Assembly (NCBI GenBank): GCA_963598415.1
Contig: CAVBUH010000042.1
Span: 62,001 to 126,000, forward strand
Source of the DNA: Colimorpha_A sp900556615
GTDB lineage: Bacteria > Bacillota > Clostridia > Oscillospirales > CAG-272
Direction: 5' to 3'
Length of the DNA: 64,000 nucleotides
The notes under the pieces: model-generated
Databases searched by the model: none
Told to the model about the DNA's origin: nothing
Seen by the model: the letters and a program-made list of their open reading frames with translations, nothing else
Translations under genes and position numbers: made by a program
Shown: positions 9,436-18,305 of the stretch, in pieces
Layout of the letters: every line of letters starts with the position of its first letter
Numbering within the stretch: position 1 is the stretch's first letter

Positions 9436-10722
9436 TTATTTTTCGAGTTTTTCTTCCTCGGATAACTGAATAAGCTTTTGACGAAGCAACAGTACACAGT
9501 CTTTGATATCGGCACTGTTTTTTATAACATCCTCCGCAAATGCGCGGCAGTTTGGTGCTCCGCAGGAACCACAGTCGATTCCGGGAAGCTTATCCTTAAG
9601 CTTCTGGATATCCGACATCATTCTCATGGATTCAGCCATGTTATCGCTTAAACGGGATATCGGGTGATAGACGGGAAGCTCGTTGAAAAAGAAATCGTCC
9701 GGAATATACTGTGCTTCATCTTTAGAGATAAAATTTTGTGAAACCGGAAGATATCTTCTGAGATTTTGAAGCCTTGCTTTTGCTATAAAAGGGTTTTGGA
9801 CGGTCATTACGCCGCCTACACATCCGCCGATACAGGCATTAAGCTCGATGAATTCAAGAGGAGGGATATTGCTGTTTTCGATGAGGTCAAGTACTTTAAT
9901 TACATTGTCTATTCCGTCAGCAGCAAGATAGTGGTCATTGAAAAGCGACGTTGCCTCGCCTCCCGATGAAGCCCAGCCGATTCCGATCATTCCGGATTCG
10001 GAAAGTGGCGGAGGATTGGTGCAGTTGTTCATTTTTCCGATCATAAGGAAATATAAATCACTTATCGATACTACTGCGTCTACAGCACTCTTATATCCGG
10101 CAAATCCATTTTTTACATAGCTGACTTTTGCAGGGCAGGGAGAAATAAAACAGACGCCGATTTCATCATCGGATAATTCCGGGTGCTGTTTTTTAGCTTT
10201 CCTTCTTGCAATATGAGCAGCAATCTCCATCGGCGGAAGCAAATGAGAAATATTGTCGCTGAGCGAAGGAAAACGCAAGCCGATAAGACGCAGAACAACA
10301 GGACATGCGGAACTTATCACCGGTTTTTTTATACCCTCGGTTTTCAGATATAAACGGGTATATGCCGATACAATTTCGGCTGCGGCAGAAACCTCATATA
10401 CATCATCGAAGCCAATCTCAAGCAACCCCTGAAGGACGTAATCCACATCGTCGAGATTGTCAAACTGTCCGTAAAGAGTTGGGGCAGGAATTGCTATTTT
10501 CCATTTGAACCTGTCCATAGCCTCAAGCTTTGAACAAACGGCTTTTTTGGCTTTATTCGGGCATACACGAATACATTCTCCGCAATCTATGCAGCGTTCC
10601 TGATTGATCTCGGCATGATGATTACGAATTCTGATTGCTTCGGTAGGACAATGTTTTAGGCAGGTAGTACAGCCGTTGCATTTTTTTACATCGAGGCAGA
10701 CCGAATGTTCATATGAGTTCAT
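9436..10722 (-). CDS. HydS-like [FeFe]-hydrogenase homologue with C-terminal Fe-S domain (likely sensory)
   Basis: Second hydrogenase homologue in the operon, 428 residues. Two N-terminal ferredoxin motifs (CNGCTTCLKHCP, CIDCGECIRVCP) are followed by an H-cluster-type domain with SSACPVV, SPCPAKV and NACIGGCVGG. The C-terminus has a four-Cys Fe-S domain (GIDCGSCGAPNCRAF) of the CO-dehydrogenase/RnfB kind. The first signature reads Ala-Cys where catalytic enzymes usually have Cys-Cys. Loss of the proton-relay cysteine is reported for the HydS sensory group, so I infer H2 or redox sensing rather than bulk turnover. The ATG at 10722 is chosen over a GTG two codons earlier because GGAAGG is 10 bp before it. 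The flanking regulatory genes support signalling. Confidence 0.85.
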   Translation of the reverse strand: MNSYEHSVCLDVKKCNGCTTCLKHCPTEAIRIRNHHAEINQERCIDCGECIRVCPNKAKKAVCSKLEAMDRFKWKIAIPAPTLYGQFDNLDDVDYVLQGLLEIGFDDVYEVSAAAEIVSAYTRLYLKTEGIKKPVISSACPVVLRLIGLRFPSLSDNISHLLPPMEIAAHIARRKAKKQHPELSDDEIGVCFISPCPAKVSYVKNGFAGYKSAVDAVVSISDLYFLMIGKMNNCTNPPPLSESGMIGIGWASSGGEATSLFNDHYLAADGIDNVIKVLDLIENSNIPPLEFIELNACIGGCVGGVMTVQNPFIAKARLQNLRRYLPVSQNFISKDEAQYIPDDFFFNELPVYHPISRLSDNMAESMRMMSDIQKLKDKLPGIDCGSCGAPNCRAFAEDVIKNSADIKDCVLLLRQKLIQLSEEEKLEK

Positions 10723-10744
10723 AAGCACACTACCTTCCGGAGTT

Positions 10745-11173
10745 TTAATTCGGAATAAAAACCTTCATTGTGACAATGGTTCCAACACCGACTGTTGATT
10801 GAATATTCATATAATCGGTGTATCGTTTCATATTGGGAAGTCCCATACCGGCACCGAATCCCAATGATCTGATATTATCGGGAGCAGTGGAAAACCCCTC
10901 CTGCATCGCCTGACTGATATCTTTGATTCCCGGTCCGTGATCAGTAAGAACGATCTCTATGTAATCCTCTGTGACGTTGACATCTGCTGCTCCGCCGCCT
11001 GCGTGGATTACCATATTGATTTCGCCTTCATACATTGCAATAGAAACACGCCTGATTATTTCGGGAGATAAACCAAGCTGCCTTAAATCCTTTTTGACTT
11101 GTACCGACGCTTGACCGGCAGAAGTGAAATCGGATCCGTCTACGTCAAAGTGAAAGGTAAGTCTATCGTTCAT
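10745..11173 (-). CDS. RsbW-like anti-sigma-factor-type ATPase
   Basis: 142-residue GHKL ATPase of the serine/threonine-kinase, anti-sigma-factor type. The N-box is in SIAMYEGEINMVIHAGGG, the G1 box is DHGPGIKD, and the glycine-rich lid is in LGFGAGMGLPNMKRY. It overlaps the upstream DRTGG gene by 4 bp. In the family such proteins bind or phosphorylate partner regulators, but no anti-anti-sigma gene lies here. Its position directly before the HydS-like gene suggests that it passes on that protein's redox signal. Confidence 0.85.
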   Translation of the reverse strand: MNDRLTFHFDVDGSDFTSAGQASVQVKKDLRQLGLSPEIIRRVSIAMYEGEINMVIHAGGGAADVNVTEDYIEIVLTDHGPGIKDISQAMQEGFSTAPDNIRSLGFGAGMGLPNMKRYTDYMNIQSTVGVGTIVTMKVFIPN

Positions 11174-11523
11174 GTTGCAACCTTATTACCGATAAGTCCG
11201 TTGCTGTACAGGATTCCGCATGCTTCATACAAACGCATTTTTGTTGCGAGCAGGACAATCCCGTTTTCCTCTGCTAACGCAATCATTTCGCTGTTCGGCA
11301 TTTTTGTGCGCACGAATACTATACACTTCATATCCATCATTTCAGCAGTGCGGATAACCTGTGAATTAACAAGACCTGTAAGAAGGACCGCTTGATCCTT
11401 GACATACGCAAGAACATCGCTCATCATATCGCTTCCGCAGGCGGAAAAGACCTCATTGGAAATTTTTTCTTCACAGCACAGGACATCAGCGGAGAGCAGT
11501 TCTTTTATGGTACTGATTTTCAT
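11170..11523 (-). CDS. DRTGG-domain protein (first copy in operon)
   Basis: 117-residue DRTGG-type protein. It starts MKISTIKELLSADVLC and continues with ACGSDMMSDVLAYV, a hydrophobic LTGLVNSQVIRTAEMMD segment and the C-terminal TKMRLYEACGIL. Known relatives are small regulatory domains often found beside Fe-hydrogenase genes. It is paralogous to 9043-9369. RBS AAAGGAAAG precedes the ATG, and the 3' end overlaps the RsbW-like gene by 4 bp. Function unknown; adenine-nucleotide or redox-linked sensing is a guess. Confidence 0.75.
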   Translation of the reverse strand: MKISTIKELLSADVLCCEEKISNEVFSACGSDMMSDVLAYVKDQAVLLTGLVNSQVIRTAEMMDMKCIVFVRTKMPNSEMIALAEENGIVLLATKMRLYEACGILYSNGLIGNKVAT

Positions 11524-11556
11524 GCGGTAACTTTCCTTTCTCAGACGTTTGGGATA

Positions 11557-12051
11557 TTATCTGTATTTTGCAAGTATTTTATCTACGTCATCGGCTGAAA
11601 GACGTCCGTAGACTTCTTCGTTTACGGTCAGAACCGGCGCGAGTCCGCAGGCTCCGATACAGCGGCAGGCAGTGAGACTGAATTTCCCGTCCGGGGTACA
11701 TTCGTCAGCACCGATACCGAGTTTTTCGGAGAGCCTATCAAAAATTTCTCCTGAGCCTTTTACATAGCAGGCAGTTCCGAGACAGACGGAAATGTTGTTT
11801 TCTCCTTTGGGGGAGAGAGTGAACTGAGCGTAGAAAGTAGAAACGCCGAATACTTTTTCAACCGGGACATCCATCCCGTCGGCTATCGCTTTCTGAACCT
11901 CGGCAGGAAGATATCCGTAAATATCCTGCGCTGCCTGCATGACCGCCATCAAACGGCTTTTATCATGTTTGTTTTGCTCAATAACCGCATCAAGCTTATC
12001 TTTTTGCTCTGCGGTCCCCTTAAAAGGGTAATTGCTGATTTTCTTTTGCAC
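11557..12051 (-). CDS. hydC: Hydrogenase NuoE-like [2Fe-2S] subunit (HydC type)
   Basis: Electron-transfer subunit that pairs with the NuoF-like HydB in bifurcating hydrogenases. The 164-residue product has the helical N-terminus of the NuoE family (VMQAAQDIYGYLP). The thioredoxin-fold cluster ligands are in VCLGTACYVKG and TACRCIGACGLAP, giving the four expected cysteines. The start is GTG at 12051, with GGAGG nine bases before it. It is the first gene of the operon, behind a near-consensus promoter, and is separated from hydB by seven genes. This is unlike the compact hydCBA order known in some species. Confidence 0.92.
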   Translation of the reverse strand: MQKKISNYPFKGTAEQKDKLDAVIEQNKHDKSRLMAVMQAAQDIYGYLPAEVQKAIADGMDVPVEKVFGVSTFYAQFTLSPKGENNISVCLGTACYVKGSGEIFDRLSEKLGIGADECTPDGKFSLTACRCIGACGLAPVLTVNEEVYGRLSADDVDKILAKYR

Positions 12052-12144
12052 TTATCATGACCTCCGTATTGTATTCTTCAGTACGATATAATTGAGCAGT
12101 AAAGTGTACGATATTAAATATGCACATATACTTATATCAGAAAT

Positions 12145-12173
12145 AGTATATCACATATGTAATAAATAATCAA
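12145..12173 (-). promoter_or_regulatory. Promoter of the hydrogenase operon
   Basis: Minus-strand -35 TTGATT, 17-bp spacer and extended -10 TGATATACT, about 95 bp before the hydC-like GTG. No obvious palindromic operator overlaps it. The roughly 220 bp between this promoter and the divergent one at 12392 hold an unexplained hairpin (12338-12378) and no gene. Confidence 0.72.
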
Positions 12174-12391
12174 TAGTTTTTCACAAAAATATATACTGAT
12201 GATATTAAAAAAGACACTTTTTGCGCCATTAACAAAGAGATTATGCGGAAACAGAAAATAATATGTAATAATCTGTATTGTAAGAAAAAATCAGTGCATA
12301 AAGCTATTCCCAATCGGTATATGCGATAAAACATCTCTTTCCGGCTTTGTTTGTGATTCGGCTGAACAAAGCCGGAAAAGCCATGAAAGAC

Positions 12392-12420
12392 TTGACGACA
12401 GCAAATGAATGTGATATACT
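12392..12420 (+). promoter_or_regulatory. Promoter of the ABC-F gene
   Basis: TTGACG, 17-bp spacer, then TATACT with a TG one base before the -10. It lies 58 bp before the chosen ATG. A perfect 14-bp stem (TTTCCGGCTTTGTT and AACAAAGCCGGAAA, 12338-12378) lies just upstream of the promoter, so it would not be in this transcript. Confidence 0.78.
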
Positions 12421-12478
12421 ATACACTATTATTGCGGAAACAAATCTCTTCCGCAGGATACAGCGAAAGGATTTATCA

Positions 12479-14092
12479 ATGATAACAGTCACAGATCTAA
12501 CGTTTCAATTCGGGGGACAACTCCTTTTCAAGGATGTTGACCTAAAATTTACTCCTGGGAATTGCTATGGTATAATCGGCGCGAACGGTGCTGGAAAATC
12601 GACCTTTTTGAAGCTCCTTTGTGGTGAGCTTGAGCCTACGCACGGAAGCGTTTCTATCCCGGATACGGTGCGCATGTCGGTGCTGAAGCAGGATCATTTT
12701 GCCTATGACGGTTTTTCTGTTCTTGATACCGTTATTCAGGGGAATATGCGCCTTTATAATATAATGAAAGAAAAAGAGGCAATATACGAAAAGGTTGATT
12801 TTTCCGATGAGGACGGGATGCGCGCTTCCGAGCTTGAGGGAGAGTTTGCCGAGTTAAACGGATGGGAAGCGGAAGCAGATGCTTCAAAGCTGCTTCAGGG
12901 GCTTGGAATATCGGAAGCCCTGCTTTATGAATCGATGTCAACTTTGAGGGAGAGTGAAAAAGTAAAGGTTCTTCTTGCTCAGGCTCTTTTCGGGAATCCT
13001 GATATAATCCTTCTTGACGAGCCTACAAATGGTCTTGACATCAACGCCGTTACTTGGCTTGAAGATTTTCTTGCCGATTATTTCGGAACGGTGTTAGTTG
13101 TGTCACATGACAGACATTTTCTGAATAATGTCTGTACGAATATTGTTGATATTGACTATGGTTCAATAAAAATGTATGTCGGTAATTATGAGTTTTGGTA
13201 TGAATCAAGTCAGCTAATGCAAAGACTTATCAAACAACAGAACAAGAAAAACGAGGATAAAATCAAAGAGCTTCAAACTTTTATTTCTCGGTTTTCGGCA
13301 AATAAATCAAAATCCCGTCAGGCAACATCCAGAAGAAAGCTCCTTGATAAGCTTACGGTAGAAGAAATGCCGGCGTCAAGCAGAAGATATCCTTTTATCG
13401 GGTTTGATATGGATAGAGAAGCGGGTAAGGATATTCTTGCGGTTTCCGAACTTACAAAATCGGAAGATGGGCGCTGTCTTTTTAAAAACCTGAGTTTTAC
13501 AGTGACAAAAGGTGATAAAATTGCTTTTGTTGGTAATGAGACGGCAATCACTGCTTTGTTTAAAATCCTTATGGAAGAGTCGGGAGCGGATTCGGGGAGC
13601 TTTAAATGGGGAATCAGCATAACGACATCTTATTTTCCGCATGACAACACGTCATATTTTAATAACTGCACCGATTCCATCCTGGATTGGATGAGACGTT
13701 ATTCAAAGGATCAGACCGAAACTTATCTTCGTGGTTTTCTCGGAAGAATGCTTTTTTCAAACGAAAGTGTTTTCAAGCCGGTAAATGTTCTTTCGGGTGG
13801 GGAAAAGGTACGGTGTATGTTTTCGAGAATGATGCTGTTTGGTTCCAATGTTTTGCTTCTTGACCAGCCGACCGATCATCTCGACCTTGAGTCGATTACT
13901 GCGGTTAACAACGGTTTATCCTCTTTCAAGGGCAATGTTCTTTTTACTTCACACGATTATGAGATTGTGAACACGGTTGCCAATAGAGTTATTGAGATTC
14001 GCGATGACGGAGGCTTTACCGACCGAAGCGGTAATTACGACGATTTTGTAGAATACAAAAAACAGCTTGGGTGCCAGAGTATAACACTTTAA
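12479..14092 (+). CDS. ABC-F family ATPase (ribosome-associated, YbiT/YkpA-like)
   Basis: Soluble twin-ATPase protein of the ABC-F family, which acts on ribosomes (translation factor or antibiotic protection) and has no membrane segment. 537 residues from the ATG at 12479, which has AAAGGA before it; the frame is open 44 codons upstream but that part overlaps the promoter. ATPase 1 has Walker A GANGAGKS, a degenerate signature (LRESEKVKV) and DEPTNGLD. A charged linker follows. ATPase 2 has a degenerate Walker A region (VGNETAITALFKIL, no GKS/T), an intact LSGGEKVR signature and LLDQPTDHLD, in which Gln replaces the catalytic Glu. Degeneracy in the second site is partly a trait of the YkpA-like subfamily. 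Monocistronic. Confidence 0.87.
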   Translation: MITVTDLTFQFGGQLLFKDVDLKFTPGNCYGIIGANGAGKSTFLKLLCGELEPTHGSVSIPDTVRMSVLKQDHFAYDGFSVLDTVIQGNMRLYNIMKEKEAIYEKVDFSDEDGMRASELEGEFAELNGWEAEADASKLLQGLGISEALLYESMSTLRESEKVKVLLAQALFGNPDIILLDEPTNGLDINAVTWLEDFLADYFGTVLVVSHDRHFLNNVCTNIVDIDYGSIKMYVGNYEFWYESSQLMQRLIKQQNKKNEDKIKELQTFISRFSANKSKSRQATSRRKLLDKLTVEEMPASSRRYPFIGFDMDREAGKDILAVSELTKSEDGRCLFKNLSFTVTKGDKIAFVGNETAITALFKILMEESGADSGSFKWGISITTSYFPHDNTSYFNNCTDSILDWMRRYSKDQTETYLRGFLGRMLFSNESVFKPVNVLSGGEKVRCMFSRMMLFGSNVLLLDQPTDHLDLESITAVNNGLSSFKGNVLFTSHDYEIVNTVANRVIEIRDDGGFTDRSGNYDDFVEYKKQLGCQSITL

Positions 14093-14189
14093 CGGTTAAG
14101 AGGGAACCTTTTAATCGAAATGACGTCGAAAACGGTTGAATTTTGTTTTTAAGAAACAAATTTATAACAGTTAACGGGAGATTTGTTTT

Positions 14190-16394
14190 ATGGATTCATT
14201 AAAAACAGCAGAGCTGTTCTGCCGGAGACATTTTAGAAAATGGAAGTCAATGGTTTTTCAGGCATTGCTTTTTTCTGCTTTTTTTGCTTTTATGGAATTA
14301 TTTTTTCATATAACAGAGGAGCTTGATTTTACCTCAAGATTTATATATCCCATCTTATTCAGTCTTCCACTCGGTTGCTTTTTTACAGGGATATATTCCT
14401 TTTTTTCGGAAAAAATCAACTGTATTCTCAGTACCGTGACAGCTTGTTTAACTTCGGTATGGTTTTGTACACAAATATGTTATTCAAGCGTCTTTATGAC
14501 TTATATGGAAACGACCAAGATGACAATGGCGGGAGACGCGGCGGAGCATTTCGGCGGAGAGATGAAGGACGCGATTATATCAAACATTCCGGAAATTATT
14601 GCGCTTGCTCTTGTAACCGCGGTGTTTTCTCTTGTGCTGTTCGTTTATTTAAAGCCTGCAAAAAAGTCTCCGGTGCTTTGCGGAACGGCTCTTGTCGTAT
14701 GTGTTGTTCTTCATTTGTTTTGTCGGTTTGCCTTGTCGGCGGGAGGAAGCGGACAATACAGTCCTTCCGAAATGTACCGTCAGTATCCCCGAATACTTGA
14801 CAATAATGTCGAAAATTTCGGTGTTTTGACTTCGCTTCGCCTTGAACTTTGCGATATGGTATTTGGTCACGCTTCTGAAAACAAGCCGGGATTTGAGACG
14901 TTAGATCCTGACATATTAACTCCCTCCACAAAGCCGAATCCGGAAGTTACCGAGCCTATTCACGGAGATGAAACGCAGAGCGGCGATAATACTACCTATA
15001 TTCCGCCGGAACCCGTTAAGCTGAAGAATGTGCTTGATATCGATATGGAGTCTCTGATAGCACAGGAAACAGATTCAAAGCTTCTCTCCATACATGAATA
15101 TGTTGCATCGCAGAGCGGAAGTTATACAAATGAGTACACCGGAATGTTTGAAGGCTATAATCTTATCATGATTTGTGCTGAAAGCTTTACCTCGCATATG
15201 ATTTCAGAGGAGCTTACGCCAACTCTTTACAAGATGTCGACCAACGGATTTGTTTTTAATAATTACTATGGAACCTTTAAATCAGTTACGACAAACGGTG
15301 AATATGCTTTTTGCACCGGATTAATGCCGAATACGGTCGGAAAGGTTGACGATCTGAAGAAAAATTCAACATTTTTGGTTTCCTCCGATAAATATATGCC
15401 TTATTGCATGGGCAATGTGTTTACTTCGTTCGGCGCTTCTACTTTCGCATATCACAGCAATTCCAGTTCCTATTATAAGCGCGGTATTACACATCCGAAC
15501 ATGGGTTATCGTTTCTGCCGTTTCCTTGATGGAAGCTACGTGGACGGGGTATTCACAAAAGAAAGCAAGCTTGTCTTTTCGACCGGAAGAAAAGTCCCGA
15601 ACTCTGACGAAGAAACCGCTCTTCAAACGTTAAATGACTATCTCGGAATGAAGGATGAAAAGGGAAATGTCAAGCAGTTTCACGCATATTATATGACGTA
15701 CAGCGGACATCATCCGTATTATGACATAAAAGATACCGAGCATACTAAAAGCCCGATGTCCTATGAAAATCGGGAGAAGGTGGATGGTCTTTCTTATTCG
15801 GAAGTGGTAAAGTCTTATCTTGCGGCGAATCTTGAAGTTGAGAATATGCTTACCGCTATTCTTAACGCACTTGAGGAGGCAGGATGCCTTGAAAACACCG
15901 TTATAGTGCTCACCAATGATCACTATCCGTACGGACTTCTTACGAATCAGTTCAACGAGCTTGCCGGAAAGAAAGTTGATACTACGTTCGGAATATATCA
16001 GAATTCTTTTATATGCTATAATGCCGGCATGAAAAATCCTGTTGTGGTGGATACGCCTTGCTGTACAGTTGATATTTTGCCTACTTTGCTCAATCTGTTC
16101 GGTGTGGATTATGATTCGCGTCTGCTTGCAGGGACCGATATTCTCGATGAAAATTCCTTCCATATAGCAATGCTTTATAATCAGAGCTTTATTACCGATA
16201 AAATCAAATACGATACAAAGAAGGGAAAAACAACCTATATTGTTGATAAGGAAGAGGTTTCAGAGGCTTATATTGATGCCTGCATAAGCTATGTTAAGAA
16301 TAAATTTGAGATTTCTCTTCAAGTTGTGAATAATGATTATTATAAGGTTATCTATGATTTTATAGAGAGCCAAAAAAACTCCGATCTTCATTAA
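14190..16394 (+). CDS. Membrane-anchored sulfatase-family protein (LtaS/phosphoglycerol transferase-like)
   Basis: Predicted polytopic membrane enzyme with an extracellular sulfatase-fold domain, as in lipoteichoic acid synthases and phosphoglycerol transferases. 734 residues: about five transmembrane helices in the first ~200, a Pro/Thr-rich linker near 245-275, then the catalytic domain. Metal and active-site elements visible are CAESF, the nucleophile region SVTTNGEYAFCTG, SGHHPYY and the late TNDHYP. RBS GGGAG precedes the ATG. The gene stands between the ABC-F and antiporter genes with no strong terminator on either side. Exact acceptor unknown; a glycan-modifying phosphotransferase is equally possible. 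Confidence 0.83.
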   Translation: MDSLKTAELFCRRHFRKWKSMVFQALLFSAFFAFMELFFHITEELDFTSRFIYPILFSLPLGCFFTGIYSFFSEKINCILSTVTACLTSVWFCTQICYSSVFMTYMETTKMTMAGDAAEHFGGEMKDAIISNIPEIIALALVTAVFSLVLFVYLKPAKKSPVLCGTALVVCVVLHLFCRFALSAGGSGQYSPSEMYRQYPRILDNNVENFGVLTSLRLELCDMVFGHASENKPGFETLDPDILTPSTKPNPEVTEPIHGDETQSGDNTTYIPPEPVKLKNVLDIDMESLIAQETDSKLLSIHEYVASQSGSYTNEYTGMFEGYNLIMICAESFTSHMISEELTPTLYKMSTNGFVFNNYYGTFKSVTTNGEYAFCTGLMPNTVGKVDDLKKNSTFLVSSDKYMPYCMGNVFTSFGASTFAYHSNSSSYYKRGITHPNMGYRFCRFLDGSYVDGVFTKESKLVFSTGRKVPNSDEETALQTLNDYLGMKDEKGNVKQFHAYYMTYSGHHPYYDIKDTEHTKSPMSYENREKVDGLSYSEVVKSYLAANLEVENMLTAILNALEEAGCLENTVIVLTNDHYPYGLLTNQFNELAGKKVDTTFGIYQNSFICYNAGMKNPVVVDTPCCTVDILPTLLNLFGVDYDSRLLAGTDILDENSFHIAMLYNQSFITDKIKYDTKKGKTTYIVDKEEVSEAYIDACISYVKNKFEISLQVVNNDYYKVIYDFIESQKNSDLH

Positions 16395-16552
16395 ACCATT
16401 ATGAAGAGGCGGTGGGTGTGTTTGTGTCTGAATAATTCCCGCGCTGCAAGTTATAGATTTTCAAAGAAGCAATTACATATCCTTTGTAAAATTTTTATTT
16501 GGTATGGTATTTTATATAAATTTATTCATTTTGAAAGAAGGCGTTTTTCATC

Positions 16553-17866
16553 ATGTCATCCACAGCTACCATTCTCATCAGCCTTTCCATCGCTCTGCTT
16601 TCGGGACTTTTGCTTTCGCGTTTAGCCAAAATGGTTCGTCTTCCTGCCGTCACGGCATATTTGATTGCAGGAGTACTGATCGGTCCGTATCTTATCGGCG
16701 GGCTGAATATTCCCGGGCTTGGCATTGCTCACGAACAGATTGAGGGCTTCGGCATTATTGCAGACGTTGCCCTTGGCTTTATTGCATTTTCAATGGGGAA
16801 TGAGTTCCGTTTATCCGCCCTCAGAAAAATCGGTAAGCAGGCAACTATAATCGGCGTTTTGCAAGCGCTCTTTACTACAGTTGTTGTAGATACCGCACTT
16901 ATCTTTCTGCATTTCCTGATGCCTGAGACGCTCACGCTTTCTTCAGCAATTGTTTTGGGTTCGGTAGCGGCAGCTACCGCACCAGCGGCTACTCTTATGG
17001 TTGTCCGTCAGTATAAAGCTAAAGGATCCCTAACCGACATTCTGCTTCCTGTCGTTGCGCTGGATGATGCCGTGGGGCTCGTTGTATTTGCCGTTTCCTT
17101 TGGTATTGCAAAATCCATGAGTCAGGATATAATAAATCCGTTATCTATCGTTCTTGAGCCTTTACTTGAGGTAGGATTATCGTTGGCGTTGGGATTTATT
17201 ATGGGATTATTATTTAACCTTTGTGAAAAGTATTTTCATTCCCGCTCTAAGCGCATGGCAGTTTCCGTTACTTTTGTTATGCTGACGGTCGGTATTTCCT
17301 GTTGTAAATTTCAGATTGGCGACATAAATATCGGATTTTCCTCATTACTTGCCTGTATGATGCTTGGCACGGTATTTTGCAATATTTGTGATTTATCGGA
17401 AGAGCTAATGGAAAGAGCGGATCGTTGGACGGCTCCTATACTGATCCTTTTCTTTGTAATTAGTGGTGCTGAGCTTGAATTGTCTGTTTTTTCGGATATC
17501 GCAGTTGTTATTATTGGTATGGTTTATATTATTGCCCGTTCTTTGGGAAAATATTTTGGTGCCGGTATTAGCTCGCGCTTGGTGAAGTGTGACAGCAATA
17601 TTGTCAAATATCTTGGTATTACGCTGCTGCCGCAGGCTGGAGTTGCGCTCGGTATGGCAATAAAGGCGGCAGAACTTGGTACAGACGGTGCAATTGTAAG
17701 AAATATCACGCTTTTTGCAGTGCTGATTTATGAAATTGTCGGTCCTTATCTTACCAAAATCGCTCTTACGAAGGCCGGCGATATTACGGAAGAGGGCAAA
17801 ACCAGCGCAAGAGAGGAAACCAAACGTGCCATTGAGGAGGCAAAAGTAAAACAGAACTTGAGGTAA
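16553..17866 (+). CDS. Cation:proton antiporter (Kef/CPA2-like)
   Basis: Integral membrane monovalent cation/proton antiporter of the CPA2 type. 437 residues, about 12-13 hydrophobic segments, no RCK/TrkA-N domain. Family features are the N-terminal LPAVTAYLIAGVLIGPYL, the transport-core segment VVALDDAVGLVVFAVSFG with paired Asp residues, and GVALGMAIKAAELG. The C-terminus is a short charged tail. RBS GAAGG lies before the ATG. A hairpin terminator follows at 17940. Ion specificity cannot be told. Confidence 0.87.
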   Translation: MSSTATILISLSIALLSGLLLSRLAKMVRLPAVTAYLIAGVLIGPYLIGGLNIPGLGIAHEQIEGFGIIADVALGFIAFSMGNEFRLSALRKIGKQATIIGVLQALFTTVVVDTALIFLHFLMPETLTLSSAIVLGSVAAATAPAATLMVVRQYKAKGSLTDILLPVVALDDAVGLVVFAVSFGIAKSMSQDIINPLSIVLEPLLEVGLSLALGFIMGLLFNLCEKYFHSRSKRMAVSVTFVMLTVGISCCKFQIGDINIGFSSLLACMMLGTVFCNICDLSEELMERADRWTAPILILFFVISGAELELSVFSDIAVVIIGMVYIIARSLGKYFGAGISSRLVKCDSNIVKYLGITLLPQAGVALGMAIKAAELGTDGAIVRNITLFAVLIYEIVGPYLTKIALTKAGDITEEGKTSAREETKRAIEEAKVKQNLR

Positions 17867-17939
17867 GATGAATTAAAAAAAGAATAAAAAAGAATCAACG
17901 CCGTTTTTACATTGTTTTTAACGGAAAGCTGAGCGTAAT

Positions 17940-17979
17940 AGGTAACCGGAAAGTGTTTGGTTTTTTGGTTACCTTTTTT
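17940..17979 (+). terminator. Terminator after the antiporter gene
   Basis: 8-bp stem AGGTAACC (17940-17947) and GGTTACCT (17967-17974), followed by T6. Confidence 0.7.
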
Positions 17980-18066
17980 GCGTAACAACTGTTACTGCAC
18001 AAATCTACGAAAGTCAAGAACTTTTTTGAAAATTTTCATAATCCTATAGCATTTTTACAAAAGATG

Positions 18067-18075
18067 TGGTATAAT
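18067..18075 (+). promoter_or_regulatory. Extended -10 promoter of the structured RNA
   Basis: TGGTATAAT, a consensus extended -10 (TG one base before TATAAT); the -35 region is weak. The predicted start falls near 18082, exactly where the closing stem of the RNA begins. Confidence 0.65.
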
Positions 18076-18081
18076 ATTTAT

Positions 18082-18280
18082 GCCAAACCAACTTAATATG
18101 CGAAAAGTGTAATTTCTCCAAGGGATATTATACCCTTTTCGTGCCTACAATATGAATTTGATAAAAATGCAAGTTCCGTTTCTGTAGGTACGAGGGATTC
18201 CTTTCCGCAGAGTTGGTTTGGCGACTATCGGAGTTTGCGTTTTTTGTGCGGCTGCTTCGGTAGCCGCACTTTTTATTTTA
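18082..18280 (+). ncRNA. Structured RNA of unknown class with closing stem and own terminator
   Basis: A perfect 12-bp closing stem GCCAAACCAACT (18082-18093) and AGTTGGTTTGGC (18211-18222) encloses two further helices. P2 pairs 18101-18107 with 18135-18141. P3 pairs about 9 bp, 18141-18149 with 18183-18191, and is capped by a 7-bp inner stem. A UUCG-capped intrinsic terminator follows at 18246-18275. Promoter, closed fold and terminator define a ~195-nt transcript that ends 25 bp before the next gene's start. It could be an independent small RNA or a leader/attenuator of 18306-20709. I could not match it to a riboswitch, SRP or RNase P; 6S- or raiA-type RNAs have similar size but I cannot confirm either. 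Confidence 0.6.
18246..18275 (+). terminator. Strong UUCG-loop terminator of the RNA
   Basis: GTGCGGCT (18246-18253) and AGCCGCAC (18262-18269) plus two inner pairs around a TTCG tetraloop, then T5-A-T4. It lies directly before the RBS of the next gene, so downstream expression needs readthrough, antitermination or another promoter. Confidence 0.85.
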
Positions 18281-18305
18281 CTTTTTATTTTAGGAGGATA
18301 CTGAC

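Noticed and set aside
12338..12378. 14-bp hairpin before the ABC-F gene as an attenuator
   Set aside because: It lies upstream of the good promoter at 12392-12420, so it is not in that transcript, and there is no T tract in the plus direction.
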